NCBI RefSeq assembly: GCF_039904985.1
Contig: NZ_CP157005.1
Span: forward strand, 2,790,001 to 2,854,000
Origin: Methylomonas sp. AM2-LC
GTDB lineage: Bacteria; Pseudomonadota; Gammaproteobacteria; Methylococcales; Methylomonadaceae
DNA: 64,000 nt
Direction: 5' to 3'
Part shown: positions 25,857-34,829 of the stretch, in pieces
Position numbering within the stretch: the first letter of the stretch is position 1
How the letters are laid out: every line of letters starts with the position of its first letter
Notes under the pieces: generated by a model
What the model saw: the letters and a program-made list of their open reading frames with translations, nothing else
The model's database searches: none
Told to the model about the DNA's origin: nothing
Program-made: the position numbers and the translations under genes

Positions 25857-26417
25857 ATGGCCGCAACCCAATCTACCATGTTGCCTTTAGGCACATTGGC
25901 ACCCGATTTTTATTTACCCGATACCATTAGCGGTAATGCATTTAATTTGCAGGATTTACGCGGAGAGCAGGGCACCTTAATCTTGTTTATCTGTAACCAT
26001 TGTCCTTTTGTGCTGCATGTTAAAACGCAGTTAATCGCTATCGCTCAACACTATGCACCGCTAGGGATTAGCAGTATTGCCATCAGTGCCAATGATATAA
26101 TCAATTACCCACAAGATGCGCCGCATAAAATGCACGCCATGATGGCTGACTGGGGCAATCCGTTTGCAGCTTATTTATATGATGAAACACAGCAAGTGGC
26201 TAAAGCTTATCAAGCGGCATGCACACCGGATTTTTATTTATTTGATAAAAACCTGCGTTGCGTCTATCGTGGGCGGTTAGATGCCGCCACACCAAGCAAT
26301 CAAGAGGTGAGTGACGGGGCAGATTTAAGGGTGGCAATGCAGGCGTTATTGGCAGGAGAAAATGCTCCCCAACAACAAATCCCCAGTATAGGCTGTAATA
26401 TCAAATGGAAGGCGTAA
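25857..26417 (+). CDS. Thioredoxin-family protein, AhpC/TSA-like
   Basis: This 186-residue cytoplasmic protein has a peroxiredoxin/thioredoxin-like fold: PLGTLAPDFYLPDTISGNAF, then ILFICNHCPFVLHV with Cys46-x-x-Cys49, and later TPDFYLFDKNLRCVYRGRLD. This CNHCPFV group of thioredoxin-family proteins is widespread and annotated as thiol oxidoreductase or peroxiredoxin-like. No signal peptide is seen. It is separate from the TlpA-like gene 178 bases on. Its partner is unknown. Confidence 0.9.
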   Translation: MAATQSTMLPLGTLAPDFYLPDTISGNAFNLQDLRGEQGTLILFICNHCPFVLHVKTQLIAIAQHYAPLGISSIAISANDIINYPQDAPHKMHAMMADWGNPFAAYLYDETQQVAKAYQAACTPDFYLFDKNLRCVYRGRLDAATPSNQEVSDGADLRVAMQALLAGENAPQQQIPSIGCNIKWKA

Positions 26418-26595
26418 GTGAGTTAATGCGGTTAGTGTCGAACGTTTTCAAATTTTTGTGGTCTTATAAATCAGCCAAGCCGAAGGTATACGGTGCGCAT
26501 CTGGTGCATAAGCTAAACATTGAGACAACTTCTCTCATTTACGTACATTGATTTTAAATCACTGAATAAAGACAATAATTGCTATCTGGATAGAT

Positions 26596-27123
26596 ATGAA
26601 AAAAACCACTTTGATTATGGTGCTGGTTGGCTTTTTAGCCTTAACGGCAGGCTTTTTGGTAAAAATTGGCTCACTTTACCAGAATGTAGTGGAAACTATT
26701 AAGCCGTTAGCCTTTAGTTTTCCGGATGTAGAAGGGCATATGCAGCCCTTAAGCCAATGGCAGGGCAAAGTGCTGGTGGTAAATTTTTGGGCCACCTGGT
26801 GTGGGCCGTGTTTGCAAGAGATACCCGAGTTTATTAAGTTGCAAACCGAAATGCAGCAACAAGGCCTACAATTTATTGGTTTGGCCATTGATGAAACAGC
26901 GGATGTTAAAGCTTTTTTGCAGGATGTAAAAGTCAATTACCCGATTTTACTGGCCAATGACACCGGTATGAATCTATCCATGCAAATGGGTAATATTGTT
27001 GGCGCTATTCCATTTACGGTAATTATCGATCAGGAAGGAGCAGTGATACATCGGCAAATGGGCGAGTTAAGTCGCGAAGCTTTGCAGGCATTAGTGACGC
27101 CATTGCTGAGTAAAAAAATATAA
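26596..27123 (+). CDS. TlpA-like membrane-anchored thiol-disulfide reductase
   Basis: This 175-residue protein has an N-terminal membrane anchor or signal (residues 5-24) and a periplasmic thioredoxin fold with [12 protein letters not shown] (Cys69 and Cys72). A cis-proline region, [13 protein letters not shown], is also visible. Such proteins reduce disulfides in the periplasm, for instance during cytochrome c maturation or copper-site assembly. No ccm genes are nearby. An overlapping plus-strand frame starting at 26520 is a shadow. Confidence 0.9.
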   Translation: MKKTTLIMVLVGFLALTAGFLVKIGSLYQNVVETIKPLAFSFPDVEGHMQPLSQWQGKVLVVNFWATWCGPCLQEIPEFIKLQTEMQQQGLQFIGLAIDETADVKAFLQDVKVNYPILLANDTGMNLSMQMGNIVGAIPFTVIIDQEGAVIHRQMGELSREALQALVTPLLSKKI

Positions 27124-27218
27124 ATAAAACTATTTGTGCTTTTTATACAGATTTTCTGGACAAAATTGCGCAAATTAGGCAAAATTTGCCCCCTAATTTA
27201 TCAACGTTTAACTTTTTG

Positions 27219-27680
27219 ATGGCGCAAATTTACGTTTTAAATGGTCCGAATCTTAACTTGCTAGGTATCCGGGAACCCGGTATTTATGGTAACAAAACCT
27301 TAGCGGATATTGAGGCCGGATTACAAGAATCTGCCGGGCGCTTGAGTCACCAGCTGGTTTTTATACAAAGCAATGCCGAACACGAAATTGTTGAACAAAT
27401 TCACCACGCTTTTAAGCAGCAAGTTGATTTTATCATTATCAATCCTGCTGCATTTACGCATACCAGCGTGGCAATACGCGATGCCTTACTGGCGACAAAA
27501 ATTGCATTTATTGAAGTACATTTATCGAATGTACATGCCCGCGAACCTTTCCGCAAACATTCCTATTTTTCTGACATTGCAGTCGGTGTAATTTGCGGAT
27601 TAGGTGCAATGGGCTACGAATTGGCTTTACAAGCCGCTAATCAGTTATTAATAGAGAGAACCCAGAACAATGGATATTAG
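27219..27680 (+). CDS. aroQ: Type II 3-dehydroquinate dehydratase
   Basis: This 153-residue enzyme converts 3-dehydroquinate to 3-dehydroshikimate in the shikimate pathway and forms dodecamers. Signature segments are [20 protein letters not shown] with catalytic Tyr23, [31 protein letters not shown], and [14 protein letters not shown]. The frame extends upstream to a TTG at 27186, but the conserved start [11 protein letters not shown] favours the ATG at 27219. The last 11 bases overlap accB, the common aroQ-accB-accC order. Confidence 0.95.
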   Translation: MAQIYVLNGPNLNLLGIREPGIYGNKTLADIEAGLQESAGRLSHQLVFIQSNAEHEIVEQIHHAFKQQVDFIIINPAAFTHTSVAIRDALLATKIAFIEVHLSNVHAREPFRKHSYFSDIAVGVICGLGAMGYELALQAANQLLIERTQNNGY

Positions 27681-28113
27681 AAAAATAAAAAAACTCATCG
27701 ATCTTATACAGGAATCTGATATAGCAGAAATAGAAATTAGTGAAGGCGAAGAATCGGTACGCATCATACGTTACAGTGCGGCACCACAAGTACAGTATGC
27801 GCCTGCCCCCGTTATCGCCGCACCGACAGTAGCCACAACAACCTCTAACACCTCTGCGCCTGCAGAAGAAAAATTCAGTGGTCATGTGGTTAAATCACCC
27901 ATGGTAGGGACTTTCTATCGTTCTGCTTCACCGGGTTCTGCCTCGTTTGTGGAAATTGGTCAGAGCGTTAGTGTCGGTGAGACACTTTGTATTATTGAGG
28001 CAATGAAAATCCTCAATCAAATTGAATCGGATAAATCCGGCAAAATTAAACAGATTTTGGTAGAAAATGGTCACCCTGTTGAATACGGGCAACCTTTGTT
28101 TATTGTTGAATAA
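27670..28113 (+). CDS. accB: Biotin carboxyl carrier protein of acetyl-CoA carboxylase
   Basis: This 147-residue carrier holds the biotin that shuttles CO2 during malonyl-CoA synthesis. Its N-terminal part resembles AccB ([20 protein letters not shown]), then a Pro/Ala/Thr linker (about 38-66), then the biotinyl domain with [12 protein letters not shown], Lys113 being biotinylated. It overlaps the end of aroQ by 11 bases and is followed 17 bases later by accC. Confidence 0.97.
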   Translation: MDIRKIKKLIDLIQESDIAEIEISEGEESVRIIRYSAAPQVQYAPAPVIAAPTVATTTSNTSAPAEEKFSGHVVKSPMVGTFYRSASPGSASFVEIGQSVSVGETLCIIEAMKILNQIESDKSGKIKQILVENGHPVEYGQPLFIVE

Positions 28114-28130
28114 TCAGTAAAGGGGTTGCT

Positions 28131-29474
28131 ATGTTTGAAAAAATTGTCATCGCCAATCGCGGCGAGATTGCGTTACGAATTTTACGAGCTTGTCGTGAGC
28201 TAGGTATTAAAACCGTTGCGGTATACTCTCAGGCCGACCGGGATTTAAAACATGTACGACTGGCCGACGAAGCCGTGTGTATAGGACCGGCTGCTTCCAA
28301 CCTAAGTTATCTGAATATACCAGCCATTATCAGCGCCGCCGAAGTGACCGATGCGCAGGCGATACATCCTGGCTACGGTTTTTTATCTGAAAATGCCGAT
28401 TTTTCCGAAAAAGTGAGTCAAAGCGGCTTTACCTTTATTGGTCCACGCCCAGAAACTATCCGTATGATGGGCGATAAAATTTCGGCCAAAAAAGCCATGA
28501 AAGCCGCCGGCATCCCTTGTGTACCGGGCAATGGTGATCCATTAGGCGATGATGACGAAACTAATTTGAAAATGGCCCACGAAATAGGCTATCCGGTGAT
28601 TATTAAAGCGGCGGGTGGCGGCGGTGGCAGAGGTATGCGTACCGTGCATTCTGAAGCCGCACTGATTGCAGCCATTGGCTTAACTAAAGCCGAAGCCGGT
28701 GCCGCTTTTGGTAACGATACGGTGTACATGGAAAAGTTTCTGGAAGATCCGCGTCATATTGAGTTTCAAGTGATGGCCGATTCTTTTGGTAATGCCATCC
28801 ATCTGGGTGAACGCGACTGCTCTATGCAACGCCGCCACCAAAAAGTGGTTGAAGAAGCACCTGCGCCGGGCATTACCGCTGAAGAACGTAACCGCATGGG
28901 CGAACGTTGCGCACAAGCCTGTCGCGAAATTGGTTATCTTGGTGCTGGCACTTTTGAGTTTTTGTACGAAAAAGGCGAGTTTTTCTTTATCGAAATGAAT
29001 ACCCGCGTCCAGGTAGAACACCCCGTTACCGAAATGATTACCGGTTTTGATATCGTTAAAGAACAATTGCGCATAGCAGCAGGCATGCCTTTATCGATTA
29101 CTCAAGATCAAGTAACATTTACCGGCCACGCTATTGAATGCCGTCTTAACGCAGAAGACCCTGAAACGTTTATGCCTTGCCCAGGCTTAATAGAGCAGTT
29201 CCACATGCCTGGCGGCCCCGGCATCCGCTGCGAAACGCATATCTATAACGGCTATAAAGTACCGCCGTATTATGATTCCATGATAGGCAAACTCATCGCC
29301 CACGGCGAAGATCGCAACAGCGCCATCGCCCGCATGAAAACCGCGTTAAGCGAAATGGTGATAGATGGTATTAAAACCAATATCCCCTTACAGCAAAACA
29401 TTATGGCCGACGCAGCATTTGCACAGGGCGGTCAGAATATTCATTATCTGGAAAAGAAATTAGGTATTCATTAA
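28131..29474 (+). CDS. accC: Biotin carboxylase subunit of acetyl-CoA carboxylase
   Basis: This 447-residue ATP-grasp enzyme carboxylates biotin on AccB. The family start [17 protein letters not shown], the glycine-rich loop [35 protein letters not shown] and [14 protein letters not shown] are all intact. Normal length. It ends the aroQ-accB-accC operon and is followed by a textbook terminator. Confidence 0.98.
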   Translation: MFEKIVIANRGEIALRILRACRELGIKTVAVYSQADRDLKHVRLADEAVCIGPAASNLSYLNIPAIISAAEVTDAQAIHPGYGFLSENADFSEKVSQSGFTFIGPRPETIRMMGDKISAKKAMKAAGIPCVPGNGDPLGDDDETNLKMAHEIGYPVIIKAAGGGGGRGMRTVHSEAALIAAIGLTKAEAGAAFGNDTVYMEKFLEDPRHIEFQVMADSFGNAIHLGERDCSMQRRHQKVVEEAPAPGITAEERNRMGERCAQACREIGYLGAGTFEFLYEKGEFFFIEMNTRVQVEHPVTEMITGFDIVKEQLRIAAGMPLSITQDQVTFTGHAIECRLNAEDPETFMPCPGLIEQFHMPGGPGIRCETHIYNGYKVPPYYDSMIGKLIAHGEDRNSAIARMKTALSEMVIDGIKTNIPLQQNIMADAAFAQGGQNIHYLEKKLGIH

Positions 29475-29488
29475 GCGGTTGGTTTGTT

Positions 29489-29523
29489 ATAACCCCTTGG
29501 TTGGCAAGGGGTTATTCTTTTTT
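29489..29523 (+). terminator. Rho-independent terminator after accC
   Basis: ATAACCCCTTG (29489-29499), loop GTTGG and CAAGGGGTTAT (29505-29515) form an 11-bp perfect stem followed by TCTTTTTTTAT, starting 15 bases after the accC stop. Confidence 0.93.
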
Positions 29524-29527
29524 TATA

Positions 29528-30008
29528 TATTGCGGTCGAAATTAGATCGAATGATTAAATGAGCTTGTAGTGCGCTACAATGTTACAAGGGCAGTCAGTC
29601 GTAAAGCATTAAGTGTAAAGAGAGCGCGTATTGCGCCGAAAGCTTGTAACAACAGCTTTTATAGTCCATTTGTGCATTTATTTGCAGTTTCTAACAGACA
29701 TATCTACACAGATATATACCGTCTATGCAATCCGGCGCAATACGCGCTGCGCTATTGTCGCCCTATGAGGTTGGCTCCGTTTGTGATTACGCCTTAACGT
29801 GTTAATCCATCATGTCAGAAGAGTAAAGAAGACAGTTGCAGATGCAGCTTTTGAATGTCGCTGATACTTTGCGTGACAATAGGTATTTAATTGGTATTGG
29901 AACCGCCAATATTTACTGAAATCAAGGAAAAAATCGAGTTGTTCAACAAATGAACTTATCAAAATGATACAAAATCAATATCAATCAATAATATTTTTTA
30001 GGATTAAT
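29528..30008. other. Repeat-bearing intergenic region before SIMPL gene
   Basis: No gene is supported; a 75-codon frame at 29570 runs through the repeat and is rejected. A 15-bp inverted pair, AGCGCGTATTGCGCC at 29623-29637 and its complement at 29734-29748, bounds a segment of about 125-140 bp; the second arm is part of the palindromic repeat. Confidence 0.5.
29734..29762. repeat. Palindromic REP-like repeat, copy with GC-rich loop
   Basis: The core GGCGCAATACGCG-CTG-CGCTATTGTCGCC, cut here into its arms, folds into a hairpin and is followed by CTATGAGG as in the copies at 13-45 and 1113-1150. It also pairs with the inverted arm at 29623-29637. Confidence 0.7.
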
Positions 30009-30746
30009 ATGATATACAAAGTTTTATCAGTCATCTTATTTCAACTGTTGGTTTCCTGCGCATACGCAGTACAAATGCCAGACGCTCCATTTGTTTATTC
30101 GCAAGGTGAAGCTAAAAAAGAAATAAAGCCTAATATGGTTGATCTTAAATTTTCAATCAAAACATTTGATGAGAATCCTGATAAAGCTTTTAAGTTGCTG
30201 CAAAATGAAAATATTGAGCTGAAAAAGCTGTTTGATGAAATTAAAATTTCAGATGACAGTATAGAGGCATTTGATATTGATAAGTCAACCGTCAGAGAAA
30301 CTAATAATGACGGTCAAGAACTCAAAGTATTGGGTTATGATATTCAACAAGTATTTCATATTAGATTGCTTGATCTAGACAAATATACGGCATTGATGAA
30401 CAGGTTGATAAAATATCGAAATATAGCTGATTTTAACTCAAATTTTGACGTACTTGAGCGTAAAGAGATCGAATCACAGCTAACAGCAGAGGCATGCGCG
30501 GATGCTAAACATAAAGCGGAAGTCATGGCAAATGGAGTTGGTAGTCAATTAGGCTCTGTTTTTGCAATGGCTGAAAAGAGATTCTTTTCCATTGATGAGG
30601 CTTTTGGCTTCGCAAATGAAGACGATAATTCTGACAGGATGATGTTTAAAAAGTCTCAATTCAGAAAAGACTCCATAACATATATTCCATCTGTCATAAA
30701 AATTGAGAAGAAAGTAAATGTTATCTACAAATTAAGTGAAAAATAA
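30009..30746 (+). CDS. SIMPL-domain (DUF541) exported protein
   Basis: This 245-residue protein has a signal peptide MIYKVLSVILFQLLVSCAYA; LVSC also fits a lipobox, so it may be a lipoprotein. The mature part matches SIMPL/DUF541 proteins: FVYSQGEAKKEIKPNMVDLKF resembles the VxGxGxVxxxPDxA start, followed by a helical hairpin and the domain end at about residue 185. SIMPL proteins form ring-shaped oligomers in the envelope with roles in stress. The ATG at 30009 is chosen over one 15 codons upstream because the signal peptide begins there. It lies between repeat-rich gaps. Confidence 0.8.
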   Translation: MIYKVLSVILFQLLVSCAYAVQMPDAPFVYSQGEAKKEIKPNMVDLKFSIKTFDENPDKAFKLLQNENIELKKLFDEIKISDDSIEAFDIDKSTVRETNNDGQELKVLGYDIQQVFHIRLLDLDKYTALMNRLIKYRNIADFNSNFDVLERKEIESQLTAEACADAKHKAEVMANGVGSQLGSVFAMAEKRFFSIDEAFGFANEDDNSDRMMFKKSQFRKDSITYIPSVIKIEKKVNVIYKLSEK

Positions 30747-31516
30747 CCGTTATTGCTTAGAATAATAATGATCAATAAACATTTAAAGCCAGCGTAGCCA
30801 CAATTAGCGTTAGCGTAATCGTAGGAATGAAAAACTTTCCGTTCTTAGATGTGCTTTTTACAACAGGTTGTTAGTATTGCCGCGTTGAGTTAAATTTTGT
30901 ACCACATTTTGATTAATTGCATTTAATTCCGGCATAAAATGGGCATGTATTCAAAGTTCACAATTGGTTCTACTCAATCTTTCTCCATTATGCAAAAAAT
31001 GGAATTAATATTTATTATTTCGGTAACGGTTTAGATGTTTAATTGATGGCGATGATTTAATAAATACTGGCCATTGATATGGAGTGGCGTACACATTCCC
31101 ACGATTACGCTGTCGCTAATCGTGGCTACGCGGATTTGTATTTGCGTTGGCATCCTATGTGTTATACCGAACGGATAGAGCCAAGATAACCTTATAAAAT
31201 ATATTTTAATCTGAATATTCATAAGCTTCAGCAACATCAATTTTAAATCATCGAAGCCATCATTCCGGTATAGACTGTCAGGAACCTGGGTGTAGACTGG
31301 GTTGAATAAAAATGCAACTCAGCTTTAAAGCTTACGCATACCCGCATTCCAGTTGGAATGACTGTTTAGCTGAAGCTTGAGAGTAATAGGCGACTTTTAT
31401 GTTAGCCAATTAATAGGTAGCATCCTATTTATATCAATTGGATATAAGTAGATCAATGAACGAATTGCACAATCCCAACCAAAATCAACTACTACTAAAT
31501 TTTCCTAGAGAACAAT
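30747..31516. other. Gene-free region largely filled by MITE-like element A
   Basis: The 770-base gap holds the element at 30791-31131. The remaining stretch to the flavodoxin gene (31132-31516) shows no ORF or clear signal except a likely ribosome binding site at its end. A 69-codon minus frame at 31031 lies inside the element and is rejected. Confidence 0.5.
30791..31131. mobile_element. MITE-like element, copy A, 341 bp
   Basis: The left end AGCGTAGCCACAATTAGCG plus TTAGCGTAATCGTAGGAATG and the right end CATTCCCACGATTACGCTG plus TCGCTAATCGTGGCTACGC are inverted copies of each other over about 38 bases with few mismatches. Each end is also a hairpin by itself (CACGATTA...TAATCGTG type). 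No transposase is encoded. Internal sequence matches copy B in blocks, including AAATTTTGTA, GATGATT and AATAAATACTGGCCATTG. Confidence 0.65.
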
Positions 31517-32074
31517 ATGTCTAAAATTGCGATAGTCTTTCATAGTGGATACGGCCACACTGCTAAACAAGCCGAAGCAGTAGCACAAGGCGCGAAGGCT
31601 GAATTAATTGTAATTGATGCAGAAGGTAATATTACCGAAGCACAATGGGCTACCTTGAACAATGCCGACGCTATCATCTTCGGTTCCCCAACCTATATGG
31701 GATCCGTCAGCTGGCAATTTAAGAAATTCGCTGATGCGTCCTCTAAGCCTTGGTTTAGCCAGCTATGGAAAGATAAAGTATTTGGTGGGTTCACCAATTC
31801 TGCCAGCATGAACGGCGATAAGCATTCTACGCTGCATTATTTCTTCACCTTGGCTATGCAACATTCTGGGCTCTGGGTTGGAACAGGTTTGATGCCCTCT
31901 AGTAGCAAAGCGGCTAAGCGAGATGATGTGAACTACCTGGGTACTTTTGCGGGTGCTATGATGCAAACTCCATCCGATGCCAGCACAGACGAAGTCAATT
32001 TAGGTGATTTAGAAACGGCTAGATTGTATGGTGCGCGTGTTGCAGAAGTTGTCGGTAAATTTAACGGTAACTGA
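31517..32074 (+). CDS. Flavodoxin-family protein, WrbA-like
   Basis: This 185-residue protein is a flavodoxin-fold FMN protein. The N-terminal KIAIVFHSGYGHTAKQAEAV holds the phosphate-binding loop, IIFGSPTYMGSVSWQFKKF is the second FMN-contact region, and KVFGGFTNSASMNGDKHST and the GTFAGAMMQ tail recall NAD(P)H:quinone oxidoreductases such as WrbA. It would carry out two-electron quinone or electrophile reduction in the cytoplasm. TAGAGAACAAT precedes the ATG. It stands alone between repeat regions. Confidence 0.9.
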   Translation: MSKIAIVFHSGYGHTAKQAEAVAQGAKAELIVIDAEGNITEAQWATLNNADAIIFGSPTYMGSVSWQFKKFADASSKPWFSQLWKDKVFGGFTNSASMNGDKHSTLHYFFTLAMQHSGLWVGTGLMPSSSKAAKRDDVNYLGTFAGAMMQTPSDASTDEVNLGDLETARLYGARVAEVVGKFNGN

Positions 32075-32522
32075 TTAATGAGGTAAGGCTTAATTACCAA
32101 CGTGCCAACCTCATATGGCGCGTTAGTTTCAGCGTAATTGAAGGCAACCGTGTCGCAATACGGCTTCGCCTATTACGACCTATTCTGGCTTATCGCGTTG
32201 CCGTCTGGCGTATCAATCGTGGCTACGCTGGCTGAAGTTGGAATGTTTGACCTGCACTTAATTTTGTGATACAAATCACAAAAAATGAAAATTGGCCGAT
32301 AAATGCTTAACTTTGACGCTGCCAATTTATATATATCTATTTAATTCAACTTCATTACCATAACTGAAAAACCTAACTTTAACCAAAACAAATAAGGTTG
32401 GTTTTCATTATTCTTATGCAGTTAAATAGTAGATATGTAATCTTATCAGCGTATTTTCATTTATACCGAGTTATTTGAGAAGAGATTTTTTATTTTCCTT
32501 TGTAATTTACGAGAGTATTAAA
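32075..32522. other. Repeat-bearing intergenic region before heme-binding gene
   Basis: It contains a REP-like copy (32121-32200) followed directly by a fragment of the MITE-like element end (AATCGTGGCTACGC at 32215-32228, then GGAATG and TTAATTTTGT). The rest is AT-rich with no supported ORF. Confidence 0.5.
32121..32200. repeat. REP-like repeat, copy at 32.15 kb
   Basis: The hairpin core GTCGCAATACGGC-TTC-GCCTATTACGAC (arms around a TTC loop) occupies 32152-32179. It is preceded by CGTTAGTTTCAGCGTAATTG and AAGGCAACCGT and followed by CTATTCTGGCTTATCGCGTTG, segments shared with the copies at 43.6, 51.1 and 53.3 kb. Confidence 0.8.
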
Positions 32523-33332
32523 ATGAAGAAAGTCATTGCTAGCCTTGCAATTTTTGGAAGTATGTGTTTAGCGTCGCAAAGCACATTTTCTGCAACAATA
32601 TATGTTGATCCACAACAGCCGTTTAGCGAATGTAAATACCTGCCAGACTGGTCAACTTTACAGAGTAAACTCGCGCAAGCGCAACAAGCCGCTAACGGTG
32701 GTATTGGCTTGCAAATGTGGGTAACGGTAGTCAATCGTGATGGATTCGTCTGCGCGGTAGCCTATACAGGAAACAAAAGAAACGACCAGTGGCCTGGCAG
32801 CCGGGTTATTTCCGCACAAAAAGCGAATACCGCCAATGCCTTTAGCCTATCTAACCTCGCGCTTTCAACGGCAAATCTATACACAGCTGTACAGCCTGGT
32901 GGCACCTTATTTGGTTTGCAACATAGTAATCCGGTCGATACGACCTTAGCGTATGCAGGTCCGATTGGTTATTTTGGAACAGATCAAGATCCTTTAGTCG
33001 GTAAACGCGTTGGCGGGGTTAACGTTTTTGGAGGCGGTCTGGCATTGTACGATCCATACGTTGGTATTGTTGGTGCTATCGGCGTCAGCGGCGACACCTC
33101 TTGTGCCGATCATAATATTGCCTGGCGCACCCGTAGTTTATTAGGATTGGATCATGTACCTGCCGGTGTTTCACCTGACAAAACGCGTCCAGATAACATT
33201 GTTTACGATATTCACACCGTACCAGGTTTACAAATAGGTGTGAGCGCCAGTGGTTGGGGACATCCGGCTTGTAATAAGGATGTGGCGGGTATAGCTAACT
33301 CCTTGCCTGTCGTTACTACTGTTCCCAAGTAG
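32523..33332 (+). CDS. Exported heme-binding HbpS/GlcG-like protein
   Basis: This 269-residue protein has a signal peptide (MKKVIASLAIFGSMCLASQS, cleaved near TFSA) and a domain of the HbpS/GlcG (DUF336) family. It shows KLAQAQQAANGGIGLQMWVTVVNRDG, then SRVISAQKANTANAFSL, PVDTTLAYAGPIG, RVGGVNVFGGGLALYD and VGAIGVSGDTSCADHNIAWR. Family members bind heme or small ligands and protect against oxidative stress. The frame extends 16 codons upstream, but GAGAG precedes the ATG at 32523 and the signal peptide begins there. At 269 residues it is longer than most (about 150). Confidence 0.85.
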   Translation: MKKVIASLAIFGSMCLASQSTFSATIYVDPQQPFSECKYLPDWSTLQSKLAQAQQAANGGIGLQMWVTVVNRDGFVCAVAYTGNKRNDQWPGSRVISAQKANTANAFSLSNLALSTANLYTAVQPGGTLFGLQHSNPVDTTLAYAGPIGYFGTDQDPLVGKRVGGVNVFGGGLALYDPYVGIVGAIGVSGDTSCADHNIAWRTRSLLGLDHVPAGVSPDKTRPDNIVYDIHTVPGLQIGVSASGWGHPACNKDVAGIANSLPVVTTVPK

Positions 33333-33424
33333 CGCTTCTAATCATGAATAAGCCGTAGCATTTACTACGGCTTTACCTGCAAGTGTCATAGGTTTTGGAA
33401 TTCGAAGGACGAATAGGCATCAGT

Positions 33425-33694
33425 ATGAAACTGGTTTTACAAATTGCCTTGGGTGTATTTCTCGGCTCGGCACCTGCCTTATTTATGGTGGAAACTTGGT
33501 GGAGTTATAAACAAGAACAGTCCAAGGCAGAAACCACCGTTCTGCTGGAACAATTGGAGCAGAACCGTTTGGAGCAGGGCGATCGTTTGCGAACCCTATT
33601 AAATCAAAATCAGCAAGCCAATCCGGCGCTGCTTGATTCTAGCGCGGGGTTTAGTCCAAATGCTAAGCCGACAGAACAAAAGCAAGGCAAATAA
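33425..33694 (+). CDS. Small single-pass membrane protein of unknown function
   Basis: This 89-residue protein has one N-terminal membrane segment (about residues 2-22, MKLVLQIALGVFLGSAPALF) followed by a Glu/Gln-rich amphipathic helix (YKQEQSKAETTVLLEQLEQN) and a disordered tail. I do not recognise the family. The ATG at 33425 is preferred to the one at 33395 because the hydrophobic segment starts there. It lies 92 bases after the heme-binding gene and before the PEP-CTERM-like gene. Confidence 0.55.
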   Translation: MKLVLQIALGVFLGSAPALFMVETWWSYKQEQSKAETTVLLEQLEQNRLEQGDRLRTLLNQNQQANPALLDSSAGFSPNAKPTEQKQGK

Positions 33695-33786
33695 TCCCCA
33701 AGGAATATTTTCTCCGGCCTTAACCAGCCTGTATTGCGATTGTCGCGAATATTTTTTTCTACAACAAATTTTACGAGAAGTTAGAG

Positions 33787-34371
33787 ATGAATAACTTAAA
33801 ACAAGCAATGGCGACTGCCGTAATGATAGCAATCATAGGCTTTACCGAACCGAGCTTCGCTAGCTATCAGGACCAAATTACTGAACAATTCGCATCCGGT
33901 GCGGTTTTTAACGGGATCGCTACTTTTGATGACAACCTCCTAGTGCCAACATCAATTTACGGTACGCTTACCGGTTACCAGTTGGGTACGGCGGGGTTCG
34001 TAGACAATTCAGTCAGCGAAACGATCTCCTATGTTTTTGACTCCACCTTTAATTATGCCAACACGCCTCTTACCGCTGTTAATTGGTGGTTGGATGTATC
34101 TCCCGCAGATGTACAAAACGGCAGTGTCAACAATAGCATATTATTTAGCATAGATTTTTCCAATCCATTGGCTCCGGTATTCACCCCAGACGATAATGGC
34201 ATCAATACCGTAAGCAGCAATGCTGATTTTTTGGTTTCTGGAACTATTCAGTCATTGCCGGAATCATCCACAATCGCCTTGTTTGGTTTAGGCTTTCTGG
34301 GACTAGGATCTAGATTTATTGGCTTAAAAAAAATGAATTGGTTTTGCCATAAACAGCTGATAATCTTTTAG
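33787..34371 (+). CDS. PEP-CTERM-like exported protein
   Basis: This 194-residue protein has an N-terminal signal peptide (to about SFA, residue 26), a beta-rich Asn/Ser/Thr/Asp-rich body, and a C-terminal sorting-like region. That region reads LPES (157-160), a hydrophobic helix (STIALFGLGFLGLGSRF, 161-177) and a basic cluster (LKK, 180-182). The pattern is that of exosortase substrates, but Ser replaces the second Pro of the usual PEP and twelve extra residues (MNWFCHKQLIIF) follow the basic cluster. It is the only substrate candidate in the window for the exosortase at 3399. A close frameshift at the 3' end could explain the odd tail. Confidence 0.75.
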   Translation: MNNLKQAMATAVMIAIIGFTEPSFASYQDQITEQFASGAVFNGIATFDDNLLVPTSIYGTLTGYQLGTAGFVDNSVSETISYVFDSTFNYANTPLTAVNWWLDVSPADVQNGSVNNSILFSIDFSNPLAPVFTPDDNGINTVSSNADFLVSGTIQSLPESSTIALFGLGFLGLGSRFIGLKKMNWFCHKQLIIF

Positions 34372-34398
34372 CACACATTGGCTAGCCTTTATGGAGCT

Positions 34399-34654
34399 AG
34401 CGTAGCCACGATTAGCGCAAGCGTAATCGTGGGGATGACTTAAATTTTGTATGGCATGTTGATTATTTGCATTTTATTCCCGTATAAAAAGGACATGTTT
34501 CCAAAATTTGCGATTGGCCGCTAACTTTCATCTTTATTGTTTCTAAAACGATTTGGTATTTGAATTTGTGGCGATGATTAAATAAATACTGGCCATTGTA
34601 TCTGCAGTCGAATATACATTCCCACGATTACGCTTTCGCTAATCGTGGCTACGC
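34399..34654. mobile_element. MITE-like element, copy B, 256 bp
   Basis: The left end AGCGTAGCCACGATTAGCG plus CAAGCGTAATCGTGGGGATG and the right end CATTCCCACGATTACGCTT plus TCGCTAATCGTGGCTACGC form terminal inverted repeats of about 38 bases; each end is itself a near-perfect hairpin. The interior matches copy A in blocks and is about 85 bases shorter. No coding capacity. Confidence 0.65.
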
Positions 34655-34744
34655 GGGCGGGCTCAAAACAATGAAACAGTATTTCGTAATTTCCATCGCA
34701 GCCTCATAGGGCGTAGTAGCGTCGGCATAATGCTAAGGCAGAAT

Positions 34745-34772
34745 GTCGCAATACGGCTTCGCCTATTACGAC
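34745..34772. repeat. REP-like repeat, copy at 34.75 kb
   Basis: The GTCGCAATACGGC-TTC-GCCTATTACGAC hairpin core is followed by CTATAGCGGCTTATCGC. Upstream flanks are diverged but include CCTCATAGGGCG. Confidence 0.75.
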
Positions 34773-34829
34773 CTATAGCGGCTTATCGCTTTTATGAATC
34801 AATAACCTGAAATACATAAATTTTCAAAT

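Larger units (their letters stand above)
34372..34829. other. Gene-free region with MITE-like copy B and a REP-like copy
   Basis: The 458-base gap between converging genes holds the element at 34399-34654 and a REP-like hairpin at 34745-34772 with partial flanks. No ORF is supported. Confidence 0.55.

Noticed and set aside
28680..29066. 128-codon minus-strand ORF within accC
   Set aside because: It is antisense to conserved biotin carboxylase motifs.
29570..29797. 75-codon plus-strand ORF
   Set aside because: It runs through the palindromic repeat, has Arg/Ala/Cys-biased composition and no ribosome binding site.
31031..31240. 69-codon minus-strand ORF
   Set aside because: It lies across the end of the MITE-like element and shows no domain or start signal.
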